NCBI GenBank assembly: GCA_043736395.1
Contig: JAYTCQ010000020.1
Location: 1-56,119, forward strand
Reading direction: 5' to 3'
Length of the DNA stretch: 56,119 bases
Source of the DNA: JAFDVL01 sp043736395
GTDB taxonomy: Bacteria; Acidobacteriota; Blastocatellia; RBC074
The position numbers and the translations under genes are program-made. Position 1 is the stretch's first letter. Each line of letters opens with the position of its first letter. Under the pieces are notes generated by a model. It saw nothing but the letters and a program-made list of their open reading frames with translations, did no database searches and was not told where the DNA came from. This document shows, one piece after another, positions 1 to 7,759 of this stretch.

Positions 1-50
1 GCAATTCATAATTCAAAAAAACTATCTGAAATATTGTTAACCGAGGATTT

Positions 51-791
51 ATGACTAATCAAAACCTGATAAAAATAGAAGAAGCCTGGTTCGCTGAAGT
101 GCCGCGCTTCAATGCAATGCCCGGGATGAAACGTCTGCTCGACGGAGATTTTACGGCTGCGCATTACGCTTCGTTGCTGCGCGAAATTTATTTTTATGCA
201 CGAGAATCGCCGCCGTTTTTTGCTGCGATCCTGATCCATTTGCGCGGCGCGCAACGCGGTTACATCAAAAAAATGTTGCAACACGCGAGCAGCGAAACAG
301 GTCACGACGAATTAGCCTTAGCCGATTTGCGTGCGCTTGGTATCAATACGGATAACATCCCGAATGAACGTCCGCTGCCAGCGACGAGCGCGATGATCGG
401 CTTTTCATTTTACCTGATTCAGTATCTCAATCCGGTGAGCTATTTGGGCTTTGTGTTTCATCTGGAATATTTGCCCACGCATTTCGGACAAAAGTACGTG
501 CAAGGATTTTTGCAAGCGGGTGTGCCGATGGATGCGATGTCATTCCTGCTGGAACACAACGAAGCAGATGTCGGACACAATTTGTTGATGGCAGATTACG
601 TCGAAAATCTTTTGCTCAATCCGCACGATGTAGCCGACACCATTTATGCGATGCAAGTGACGACAGTTTTATTTGCCAACGTAGTCGAAGCCGCGTTTCG
701 TCGCGTAGATGAAGGCGCAACAAAAGAGTACGGCATCAATCACGCAGAATTTACGGCGCAAAGGGTCAGGCAGGACGAAAAAGCTGTTTGA
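51..791 (+). CDS. Haem-oxygenase-like iron-containing redox protein (TenA/PqqC fold)
   Basis: A 246-residue soluble helical protein with the metal-ligand pattern of haem-oxygenase-like diiron (HDO) enzymes. Visible residues are E82 and H85 in SETGHDE, E139 in HLEYL, and H169/D173/H176 in HNEADVGH, with a further acid at D182. HDO proteins use a labile diiron site for oxidations of small metabolites or amino-acid side chains; the substrate here cannot be read from sequence. The start is the ATG at 51, preceded by GAGG; bases 1-50 hold nothing else recognisable. A 160-bp nested palindrome follows the stop. The family call is fairly secure and the specific reaction is unknown. Confidence 0.65.
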   Translation: MTNQNLIKIEEAWFAEVPRFNAMPGMKRLLDGDFTAAHYASLLREIYFYARESPPFFAAILIHLRGAQRGYIKKMLQHASSETGHDELALADLRALGINTDNIPNERPLPATSAMIGFSFYLIQYLNPVSYLGFVFHLEYLPTHFGQKYVQGFLQAGVPMDAMSFLLEHNEADVGHNLLMADYVENLLLNPHDVADTIYAMQVTTVLFANVVEAAFRRVDEGATKEYGINHAEFTAQRVRQDEKAV

Positions 792-845
792 TAAATAGTT
801 AACGTGAATTCGTAAATAGAATGTTTTAAGCCGTGTATTTTCTAT

Positions 846-1003
846 TAGCCCAGCCCGTTTACGGCTGGGGGCGATGGCGAAAAAAGTTATTACAGCCCAG
901 TTTACTGGGCTTGCAAGAAGCTTTAGCTAAAGCACGAAAAGCCCGGTAAACCGGGCTGGAGATGATTGCTACAATTTCTCCCAGCCGTAAACGGACTGGG
1001 CTA
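846..1003. repeat. Nested long inverted repeat
   Basis: The outer arms (846-869 and 980-1003) are nearly perfect reverse complements built around CCCAGYCCGTTTACGGCTGG. An inner pair at 893-912 and 940-959 carries AGCCCRGTTTACYGGGCT-like arms, and a short palindrome (GCTTTAGCTAAAGC) sits in the centre. It fills the gap between two same-direction genes, so it could fold in the 3' UTR of the upstream mRNA. Confidence 0.85.
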
Positions 1004-1056
1004 GCAGAAAAATTTTGTAATTAATTTTTCAAACAATCAACCAAAGGAGAAAAACT

Positions 1057-1905
1057 ATGAAACGAACTACCATTTCAATTCTCGCATTTGTTTTTGGGCT
1101 TGGCATTTTAGCCTTTGCCAGTACAAAGATCGGGCAACACAATACAGTCAAAGCGCAAGAACCCATTGTGCAACCGATGTACGGAAATTCGCACAAATTG
1201 CGTTGTTCCAATCGCACAGGCAGTGGCACGTACGGCTATCAAATGAACGGCTCTCTTATTGGTGTCGGACCGTTTTTAGTGAATGGGCTTTTTACGGCAA
1301 ATCCTGATGGGACTACCACTGCGAAGGTGCGGCTCACGCTGAATGGAAAAACAATTCCGGCGACGGGAACCAACGGTACTTTTACGACCAATGATGATTG
1401 CACGGGTTCAGGGAAATTTTTTGTTCCTGAGTTGAATCAGCAGATTTTGTATAACTTCATTCTCACCGATAACGGCGATCAGATTACGTTGATCAATACG
1501 AATCCAGGTATCGTGCTGCAAGGTCATGGCAAGCGGATAGCGCCAGCTTGGCGCGCTCCGCGATGTAACACCGCAATGGTTCTCGGAGATTACGGTTATC
1601 GGTTGGAAGGCAGCTTGCCAGGCGTAGCAAATGTCGCGGCGGCAGGATTGATTACAAATCTTTCAGGTGGGCGAATTATTGGCTTTGATGCTGCCAGTTT
1701 TAATGGAGCGCAAGTCCCGCGCCGCGATTATCAAGGTACTTACAAATTGAACCGCGATTGCACCGGAACAGGGAATTACAAAGATTCACTCGGTACGACA
1801 GTGGATTATGTTTTCACGGTTGTCGAAGAAGGAAAAGAGATTTTTCTGCAAGGCGCAAATGGGAACGGGGATAACGTTTTCGGTGTCGCGCGACGTACAA
1901 ATTAG
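1057..1905 (+). CDS. Secreted protein with two internal repeats, function unknown
   Basis: The 282-residue product starts with a signal peptide (about residues 1-34, cleavage near VKAQ). The mature part consists of two homologous modules of about 110 residues. Each opens with GxYGYxxxGSLxGV and ends with a DCTGxG motif, and each has a paired cysteine, suggesting one disulfide per module. The start has a good ribosome binding site (AAAGGAG, 9 bases upstream). The protein is likely periplasmic or extracellular. I do not recognise a named family, and no catalytic motif is visible. Confidence 0.75.
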   Translation: MKRTTISILAFVFGLGILAFASTKIGQHNTVKAQEPIVQPMYGNSHKLRCSNRTGSGTYGYQMNGSLIGVGPFLVNGLFTANPDGTTTAKVRLTLNGKTIPATGTNGTFTTNDDCTGSGKFFVPELNQQILYNFILTDNGDQITLINTNPGIVLQGHGKRIAPAWRAPRCNTAMVLGDYGYRLEGSLPGVANVAAAGLITNLSGGRIIGFDAASFNGAQVPRRDYQGTYKLNRDCTGTGNYKDSLGTTVDYVFTVVEEGKEIFLQGANGNGDNVFGVARRTN

Positions 1906-2084
1906 ATTTGCCAGCGCGAGAAATCGGCGTATACTGAAAGCCATTTCTCCCCAGATTTTCAATTAAAATTAGCCGGCATTCCACTCACATCAGTAGCAGT
2001 TTCATTGATGCGTAGCGGGTTTTTATTAACCTCGGCAAATTCGCGGCAGCCTGCGAAATTGCTTTTACATGAAAAGGAAAATTT

Positions 2085-2681
2085 ATGAAACGACGACGAA
2101 TACTCACCTTCGTTGGAATGGTGATGATGGTGTGTTTGATGGGGCTTAGCGCAACGGCGCAGGCCGATACCATTACATTTACTTATTCAGTCACGGGCAA
2201 TGCTAATGCCGTGCAAACTGGTTCGGTGTTAGATTTTAACTTTACCCAAAGCACGAATGTGGATACGATTTTTGGCGCGCTGATTGTGACTCCGCAGGGC
2301 CGGGGATTTGATTTCACTAAAGTGAATGCCGATGGAAATATTGAGGGGGCGACAGCCATCACATACACTTTTTCCGGCTTGGATAAATTCACCTCGAATG
2401 GGCCGGAATTTATTGGGCCTCCAAATGCGCAAGGGGTTTCACTCTTTTTTGGTAGCACAACCATTACAGGTGGAACCGGAATTTTTGCCGGTGCGACAGG
2501 TAGCTCAACGTATACGGGAACATTCAATACTGTGACAGGAGTTGGGACTTACACGGAGACGGTGACAATTTCTGCGCCTGGTTTGGTTGCGCCTGTGCCG
2601 GAACCTGCGACGATGTTGTTGTTGGGAACGGGACTAGCGGGGATGCTGGCGAAGGCGAGACGGAGGAGGAGAAGTCTGTAG
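2085..2681 (+). CDS. PEP-CTERM sorting-domain secreted protein
   Basis: A 198-residue protein with an N-terminal signal peptide (cleavage after ATAQA), a Thr/Gly-rich beta-type middle, and a textbook PEP-CTERM tail: VPEPATMLLLGTGLAG followed by an arginine-rich end. Such tails are recognised by an exosortase, and the mature protein is usually released to the surface or extracellular matrix. No exosortase gene lies in the window. The start is supported by AAAGGA upstream. The final codons and the TAG stop lie inside a repeat word (AGTCTGTAGAGT) that recurs in the following inverted repeat. Confidence 0.85.
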   Translation: MKRRRILTFVGMVMMVCLMGLSATAQADTITFTYSVTGNANAVQTGSVLDFNFTQSTNVDTIFGALIVTPQGRGFDFTKVNADGNIEGATAITYTFSGLDKFTSNGPEFIGPPNAQGVSLFFGSTTITGGTGIFAGATGSSTYTGTFNTVTGVGTYTETVTISAPGLVAPVPEPATMLLLGTGLAGMLAKARRRRRSL

Positions 2682-2684
2682 AGT

Positions 2685-2777
2685 TTTTAAAGTCCATAGA
2701 GTCTGTAGAGTCGAAAACATCTCAGACTCTACGGACTCTAAAGACCCTACAGACTCTATGGACTCTATGGACTTTTT
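2685..2777. repeat. Inverted repeat between convergent genes
   Basis: Left arm 2685-2712 and right arm 2724-2777 are built from repeated words of the type AGTCYRTAGAGTC and its complement GACTCTAYRGACT. The structure lies exactly between the 3' ends of two convergent genes and contains the stop codon of rtcA (2765-2767). It may act as a bidirectional 3' hairpin, though it has no clear U-tract. Confidence 0.8.
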
Positions 2778-3787
2778 AATTCAACTTTCCATTCCCGCGT
2801 CCCGATTTTCTCGACGAGAAAATCCACTTCTAAAAATTGTTTGATGACCTCAATATTTGTTTTGGAGTGCTGTGATAACGGCATTGTCATGAACGTTCCT
2901 CCGCCTGCCAGAGCCATTGGAATTAATAATTGATCGGCGAGATATTCACCGGCGACGGCTTCGGAATTCAAATAATTTCGTGCATCTTTGACGATCGAAT
3001 TCGCGACAGCTTCAGCCGTCACGCCGCGTTCACCAAAGCCGGAAAAAACTTCGGTGACGTGCTGGCTGGCGATTTCTACGAAGGCGACATTGCCGGGGCC
3101 GGGCGAAGTTTTAATGGTTTCAAGATAGCGATTTTCTTCGGGAATTTCAAGTTTTCGACCAAGTACGGAAATTTCACGCTCGGCAACTTTGTACGGAATA
3201 TGTGCGACCAACGCTCTGGCAGTTTTTGCGGTAATTTCTCCACGCTCGATTAAATTAAAAGGCTTCAGTTGCGCGGCGGGAATAATTTTGATTGAAAATT
3301 TTCCGCCGCCTGCGGGATAAAATCCATACTTTTCTATCTGCGTTTCTACTTCAACTCCCATTGTTTTGAGAATGGGCAAAAAAGTTTTCTGCAAGAAGTC
3401 GAAAGGAGGCGCGAACGGATTATGCGTACCGCCTTCTAAAGTCAAAGTCGTAATTTTATTACCAATCATTAGCGCGGGAAGCACTGTTTGCAGTACGAGT
3501 GTGGCGCTTCCGGCTGTGCCGACCGCGAAGGAATATTCTCCGGCTTTGACTTCGCCTGGATTGAATGTGAGTTCGGTTGAGCCAATGCTATCGCCGGAAA
3601 CATTCGCATTTCCGATGGTTGCGGCAGCATTGACGCCGGTCAGATGTTGGCGCAGGAGTCCGGGATTTTTTCGTCCGGCGCGAATATTTTCAATGCGGAA
3701 TGGCTGCTTGGTGATGAGCGATAAGGCTAGGGAAGAGCGCAAAATTTGTCCGCCGCCTTCACCTAATGAACCGTCAATTGTGATCAT
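2765..3787 (-). CDS. rtcA: RNA 3'-terminal phosphate cyclase
   Basis: A 340-residue protein, full family length. RtcA converts an RNA 3'-phosphate to a 2',3'-cyclic phosphate using ATP through an enzyme-AMP intermediate. Family hallmarks seen here are the N-terminal GSLGEGGGQILR, the RAGRKNPGLLRQH block, EGGTHNPFAPPFDF, and the catalytic histidine H307 in LSQHSKTN near the C terminus. The usual partner RtcB and regulator RtcR are absent. It is the last gene of a minus-strand group with two selenoprotein genes. The last residues (KSP) and the TAG stop are encoded by the arm of an inverted repeat. Confidence 0.93.
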   Translation of the reverse strand: MITIDGSLGEGGGQILRSSLALSLITKQPFRIENIRAGRKNPGLLRQHLTGVNAAATIGNANVSGDSIGSTELTFNPGEVKAGEYSFAVGTAGSATLVLQTVLPALMIGNKITTLTLEGGTHNPFAPPFDFLQKTFLPILKTMGVEVETQIEKYGFYPAGGGKFSIKIIPAAQLKPFNLIERGEITAKTARALVAHIPYKVAEREISVLGRKLEIPEENRYLETIKTSPGPGNVAFVEIASQHVTEVFSGFGERGVTAEAVANSIVKDARNYLNSEAVAGEYLADQLLIPMALAGGGTFMTMPLSQHSKTNIEVIKQFLEVDFLVEKIGTREWKVELKSP

Positions 3788-3795
3788 AAAACATG

Positions 3796-3932
3796 GGTCT
3801 TGGGGCTTTGGTTTTTGACCTTTGGCGAGGTTACGAAACTGTAGGTTTAAGCCAATTCTACCGCTGTAAAATATAGAAATTACGAATTATTTACTGAAAA
3901 AGTCAAAGACCAAAAGCCCAAGCCCCAAGATC
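3796..3932. repeat. Inverted repeat between rtcA and the GrdB-like gene
   Basis: Arms at about 3796-3825 (words like GGTCTTGGGGCTTTGG) and 3899-3932 (CAAAGACCAAAAGCCC and similar) are complementary. They flank about 75 bases of AT-rich sequence. The same CCAAAGACCCAAGACC-type vocabulary appears in frame inside an anti-sigma gene at 7406-7441. Confidence 0.75.
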
Positions 3933-3937
3933 AGTTT

Positions 3938-4639
3938 TTACGCGGCATATTCCGGATATTCAAATTCAATAACTTCACCCGGACGCGCCTGAGCCGAAAG
4001 CAGTAACAAAGCATCGCGAAGAACTTTTTTATGCAAATCCTTCATACCAGGTTTTCCTAAAGAATTTCCGATTTTGAAATCTTTCGGAACCATGGCGCGA
4101 GGCGGACGCATTTGTTTTGAAACTTCGGGGCTGACCGTAATTAAGACTGTGGGAACTCCGAGCAATTCGATTTCACGTTGTACCGCGACGACCGTGCGGT
4201 GGCATACGTTTGGTCAGCCTCCGGTTAAAATGACAGCGTCGGCTCTGGAGCGTTTGGAAATTTCTTCGGCAATTTGCGGAGCCGTCTCTTCATACATTTG
4301 CTTGAGCTGCATCGTGTAGCCCATGTATCCAACGTGCTCTTTCGCTATGCCGCCGATGAATCCTTCGGCGTGTAATTCACGTAGCGCGTCAATTGGAAAA
4401 ACCACGTTGATGTCCTGATCGGCATCGGTGTGATCGTAGTGATGATGCGTCACCATTAATTCCGAAGTTTCAATTTCGCCGCCGATGACACGGAAGGTTA
4501 AATCTCCGAGTTCGTCTGCGATATTGAAAGGCGATTGATCTTTGCGATGAACTCCACCAGCTGTGACGATGGCAATTGTCGCTTTCGACAATTCTCGATC
4601 GAACGGAGTGAAGGGTACGCATTTGCGGGAAATTAACAT
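3938..4639 (-). CDS. GrdB-like selenoprotein (glycine/sarcosine/betaine reductase selenoprotein B family), UGA read as Sec
   Basis: Two abutting frames join through a single in-frame TGA at 4214-4216 to give 233 residues with Sec at position 142. The joined sequence around the site reads ILTGGUPNVCHRTVV, so Sec142 is four residues from Cys146 (UxxxC), the redox motif expected for this family. Homologous sequence continues without a gap on both sides, which argues against a pseudogene. A SECIS-like hairpin follows the UGA. The protein is shorter than true GrdB (about 430 residues) and no other glycine reductase subunit is nearby, so a glycine reductase reaction should not be assumed; a redox role is inferred. 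The start at 4639 has no ribosome binding site because an inverted repeat lies immediately upstream. Confidence 0.85.
4175..4216 (-). promoter_or_regulatory. Candidate bacterial SECIS hairpin after the UGA
   Basis: On the minus strand, immediately after the TGA (4214-4216), ACCGC-ACGGTCGTC-GCGGT folds as a 5-bp stem with a 9-base loop (4182-4200). An outer ACGT/ACGT pair lies at 4206-4209 and 4175-4178. The loop presents GGUC, 20 nt after the UGA. The E. coli fdhF SECIS has a GGUC loop at a similar distance. Seen directly: stem, loop and spacing. Inferred: SelB binding. Confidence 0.6.
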
Positions 4640-4718
4640 AGTAGATGTTGGATGTTGGATGTTGGATGTTAGGAAGAAACTGAAATTCTAATACCCAACA
4701 TCTAACATCAAGCATCTG
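4640..4718. repeat. Inverted repeat of GATGTTG words
   Basis: The left arm (4640-4672) contains tandem GATGTTG units and the right arm (4694-4718) the complementary CCAACATC-type units. It fills the gap between the two selenoprotein genes and directly abuts the start codon of the GrdB-like gene. Related TGGATGYTGG words form the perfect inverted repeat at 11973-12072. Confidence 0.8.
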
Positions 4719-4720
4719 TT

Positions 4721-5182
4721 TTACAACTTTCGCAGCACATCGAAGATTTCTTCGTTGTCTGGTTGCTTGGAAATATCGTGGATGTCCACGTGGGCTAAAT
4801 TTCCTGCTTTATCAACCACAAATAGTGCGCGTTCGCTGATGCCGTCGGCATCGCGATATGCGCCGTAGGCTTGGGCTACTGCGCCTTTAGGATTGAAATC
4901 TGCAAGAAGGTCGTACGTGATTCCGCCAAGGCTTTTTGCCCAGGCAACGTGCGAAGGGATTGAGTCAATTGAAATACCCAAAACTTGGGTATCAGCTTCC
5001 GCGAAGCGCGCTAAATCGGCTTCGTAGGAAGGCATTTGCACCGTTCAGACAGGTGTCCAGTCAAGGGGGTAAAACGCAATGAACACGTTTTTATTTCCCT
5101 TGAAGTCAGAGAGCTTAACTTTGTTACCAGTGTGACTGGCTAATTCAAAGTCAGGAGCTGCATCGCCAACTTTCAGGCTCAT
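4721..5182 (-). CDS. Selenocysteine-containing peroxiredoxin (PrxU/AhpE-like), UGA read as Sec
   Basis: Reading through a single TGA at 5045-5047 gives a 153-residue AhpC/TSA-family peroxiredoxin with Sec at position 46. The context FYPLDWTPVUTVQ places Sec exactly at the peroxidatic position, where the family has PxxxTPVCT. No cysteine occurs anywhere in the protein, so it must be a one-Sec enzyme without an internal resolving Cys and would need an external reductant. The start at 5182 is chosen for its GGAGG 8 bases upstream; the longer upstream frame lacks homology. It reduces peroxides. The neighbouring GrdB-like gene is also a selenoprotein. Confidence 0.9.
5013..5037 (-). promoter_or_regulatory. 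Weak SECIS-position hairpin in the peroxiredoxin gene
   Basis: About 17 nt after the UGA the minus strand can form CTTC-CUAC-GAAG, extended by AAAT/ATTT below an internal mismatch. The position suits a SECIS element but the loop lacks the GG usually seen, so this is only tentative. Confidence 0.3.
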
Positions 5183-5290
5183 TTTATATCCTCCAAAAAA
5201 TAGGTGACAGTCTTCCAAAGACCTTGAAATTGATCTTTTTATGCTGTCAATTGATGACGTTGTAACGCTTGTTTCCAAGCTGCGGTGGAG

Positions 5291-5319
5291 ATTATATGCA
5301 GGCAGGCTCAACAAGACAA
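5291..5319 (-). promoter_or_regulatory. Probable sigma-70 promoter of the peroxiredoxin gene
   Basis: On the minus strand TTGTCT (5314-5319) and a perfect TATAAT (5291-5296) are separated by 17 bp. This would give a 5' UTR of about 100 nt before the ATG at 5182 and could drive both selenoprotein genes and rtcA. Confidence 0.55.
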
Positions 5320-5350
5320 CTGTTGAAGTGAATGACAAGAAAATGTGAGA

Positions 5351-5692
5351 TTATCCGAACATGCCATAGGCCAGCAATCCGAGGACGCCAATCCAACTTA
5401 TCGCGCCAAAGAAAGACATTAACCCGGCTAATCTGTAGCCAGGATGAGCACTGGCGACCCATTTTCTAAAAGTGGAACGCAATTGTCGCAGGCTGCCCGT
5501 AATCCACCAGACCCAGCCTCCAAAATTGGCTGTGACGAGGGCTAAGGTCAACGCAATATTTTCATCGGCGCTACTATAAACAACCACGACTCCGAGTGCC
5601 GCCGCGGCGCAGCAATTCCAGAGAGGAATGAGGCAAAGCAGTAACATGAATTGACGTGCTGGTCGAGCAGTAACAGCCTCAAACGATTTCAT
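5351..5692 (-). CDS. Small membrane protein, function unknown
   Basis: 113 residues starting at the ATG at 5692, which has an AAGGTGAAGG ribosome binding region; an upstream in-frame ATG at 5761 lacks one. Three hydrophobic segments are visible, at about residues 16-37 (LLLCLIPLW...), 47-66 and 90-112, joined by a basic loop (RQLRSTFRKW). Probably an inner-membrane protein. It is upstream of, but not tightly linked to, the peroxiredoxin. No family recognised. Confidence 0.6.
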   Translation of the reverse strand: MKSFEAVTARPARQFMLLLCLIPLWNCCAAAALGVVVVYSSADENIALTLALVTANFGGWVWWITGSLRQLRSTFRKWVASAHPGYRLAGLMSFFGAISWIGVLGLLAYGMFG

Positions 5693-5987
5693 AACCTTCA
5701 CCTTTAAGCGGGCACTGTAAATTGTAGGGTTACGTCGAGGGAACAGACGCTGGGATGACAAAATAAGTATGCCGTAGAGGCTTCCTCAAAGTCCAGCAAT
5801 TATTTCTCTTTTGGCGGGAACATATTTCCTCAGGCGGCGTGTAGGGATATGGAAGATCGTGTATAATGCGGTTCTCGTCCCCGATGTTTGGTAATCCCGC
5901 GAGCCGCCCCATTCGCCACTTTGTTAATTTCCGGCAAGAGTTTCCAAAAATGTGGCCGCCTGTCCGGCAAATTCGAGAAAATACACC

Positions 5988-6797
5988 ATGAGCGATCTTT
6001 CAGGTTATTCAGCAAGCAGGCAAAAAGAGCTTGGAGCTGAACCCGAAACTGGATTTACTGAGGCGCAGACCTTAACTCCTGAAGCAATGACCACACTCAC
6101 ACTCGGCGTTGATTTCGATCACGCTCTTCACAATCAAGCTCTCGACGCGGCGATGGATTCGGCGGTAGATTCGACGCTGGATGCGAAACCCATCCCTTTG
6201 ATTTTTGATAGTTCAATTCCTACGGATCGGATGGACGATCACATGCTGATTGCGGGGACGCGTGAAGGTGACGAGGCGGCTTTTCAGGAACTCGTGAATC
6301 GTTATCGTAATCCGATTACGAATTTTGTGTACCGGATGCTGAACGATTACGAACGCGCCGTAGATTTATCGCAGGAAACGTTTGTGCGGATTTACATGAA
6401 CGCCGACAAATATCAGGCGAATTACAGTTTTTCGACGTATATCTATCGCATCGCTTCAAACTTGGCGATCAGCGAATTACGTCAGCGGAAACGCCGCAAA
6501 TTAATGCAGTTTCCGACCTTCTTCAACAAGGAAGGCGAAGAAGTGGAAATGGAAATCGAAGATTCACGCATCTCTGATCCTGACGATTCAATGATTAACG
6601 ACGAACGTCGGAAAGCGATTGCTAAAGCAATTGCGACTTTGCCTGAAAAATATCGCACCGCCGTCGTCTTGCGGGATGTCGAAGGCCGAAGTTATGAAGA
6701 AATCGGAGAAGTGCTGGGGCTTTCAGACGGGACAGTAAAATCGCGAATTAATCGGGCGCGAAACCTGCTCAAGGAAAAATTGAGCGAATTTTTATAA
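5988..6797 (+). CDS. RNA polymerase ECF sigma factor (RpoE/SigW-like)
   Basis: 269 residues from the ATG at 5988. Sigma region 2 spans about residues 84-170 (RYRNPITNFVYRML, DLSQETFVRIY, FSTYIYRIASNLA). Region 4 spans about 208-262 (LPEKYRTAVVLRDVEGRSYEEIG, LSDGTVKSRINRARNLL). An 80-residue acidic N-terminal extension precedes region 2, which is unusual for ECF factors. A further upstream ATG at 5952 would add 12 residues. It is followed 38 bases later by a membrane protein with anti-sigma features, so this is a typical envelope-stress module. Confidence 0.92.
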   Translation: MSDLSGYSASRQKELGAEPETGFTEAQTLTPEAMTTLTLGVDFDHALHNQALDAAMDSAVDSTLDAKPIPLIFDSSIPTDRMDDHMLIAGTREGDEAAFQELVNRYRNPITNFVYRMLNDYERAVDLSQETFVRIYMNADKYQANYSFSTYIYRIASNLAISELRQRKRRKLMQFPTFFNKEGEEVEMEIEDSRISDPDDSMINDERRKAIAKAIATLPEKYRTAVVLRDVEGRSYEEIGEVLGLSDGTVKSRINRARNLLKEKLSEFL

Positions 6798-6835
6798 AGT
6801 GATTATTCCAACGAACAGTCGGAGTATTTTTAATT

Positions 6836-7660
6836 ATGAGCGGTCACAACCCAAATAAGAATTATCAACCTGATGAGCATCAAGACGTAGCGGCTTTGTT
6901 GCGAGGTCTGCCTCAAGTCGCGGCCCCTACGAATTTTGACATGATGCTCAAAGCGCGTATCGCCCAAACAAAGCTCGAACAGAAAGCCGATGTGAGTGCA
7001 TTGTTACAAGAGCTGCCACGCGTTGCCGCGCCCTCAGATTTCGATTTCAAGCTGCGCGCCAGAATTGCGCAGGCAAAATCGAAAGAAGAAAAAACTTCTC
7101 CGCTGGTATGGTTTTCAGAAGTCTTCGGACGAACTTTTTCGTGGGCGCAGGCCGGAGCCGCGATGGCTGCCGTAGCATTGTTTGTTGGGGCGATGACGTT
7201 TCAGCTGATGAAGCCAGTGAATAACCCAACAGATACGCGGACAGCAGTTGCAGGGGTGGCCGTTACACCATCAGTCGCTCCAGCGCCAATAAATTCAATT
7301 GAGCCAGACAAAACATCTGCGCCTGCCGAAACTGGCACTCGTCTCGTTGCCTCAACAAAAAATTACGCTCCTAAAGTGAGTTCGGTTCAAGTTAAACTTA
7401 TGTCACCAAATCCAAAGACCCAAGACCCAAAACCCAAGACCAATAACTTCACAGTTATTGAGAATAATTCACCTGTGCCTCCCGAAATTCGCGATGATTT
7501 AATTGCTGCGAACACGGTCTTGATTAAGCATTCATCAGGTGAGACGCGAATGGTGAGAGTGGCGGAAGTCAGCTTTGGTTTGCAGGCCGCGAATTTGCGT
7601 ACAAATTCACCACGTGAAGCGCAAAATGTTGAGATCGCTTCTGCGCAAGTCATTTATTAG
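6836..7660 (+). CDS. Probable membrane anti-sigma factor with duplicated N-terminal motif
   Basis: 274 residues directly downstream of the ECF sigma gene. The cytoplasmic N terminus holds two copies of a 30-residue unit (residues 17-46 and 52-81; DVxALLxxLPxVAAPxxFDxxLxARIAQ). A transmembrane segment lies at about 103-125 and a periplasmic part follows. The duplicated unit probably contacts the sigma factor; this is inferred from position. No zinc-binding HxxxCxxC motif is present. Residues 191-202 (PNPKTQDPKPKT) are encoded by a low-complexity word matching the intergenic repeat at 3796-3932, which looks like an in-frame acquisition. Confidence 0.75.
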   Translation: MSGHNPNKNYQPDEHQDVAALLRGLPQVAAPTNFDMMLKARIAQTKLEQKADVSALLQELPRVAAPSDFDFKLRARIAQAKSKEEKTSPLVWFSEVFGRTFSWAQAGAAMAAVALFVGAMTFQLMKPVNNPTDTRTAVAGVAVTPSVAPAPINSIEPDKTSAPAETGTRLVASTKNYAPKVSSVQVKLMSPNPKTQDPKPKTNNFTVIENNSPVPPEIRDDLIAANTVLIKHSSGETRMVRVAEVSFGLQAANLRTNSPREAQNVEIASAQVIY

Positions 7661-7693
7661 AGGTTCGTTGAAAAGTTAAGTTGGTGATTGTTT

Positions 7694-7736
7694 TAGCTCC
7701 AGAGGAAGGGAATATAACTACTCCAAAGGAGCTAAC
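7694..7736. repeat. Short inverted repeat upstream of the HtrA-like gene
   Basis: TTAGCTCC and GGAGCTAA arms flank about 26 bases in the 100-bp gap before the HtrA-like gene. It could be a regulatory hairpin; it has no U-tract typical of a terminator. Confidence 0.4.
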
Positions 7737-7759
7737 ACTTTTTAGATTTTAAGCTACTT

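Noticed and set aside
846..1003. Insertion sequence ends
   Set aside because: No transposase frame or target-site duplication is present, and the centre is non-coding.
3938..5182. Two genes broken by nonsense mutations (pseudogenes)
   Set aside because: Both breaks are single TGA codons at the exact redox position of known selenoprotein families, the frames are otherwise intact, and one is followed by a SECIS-like hairpin.
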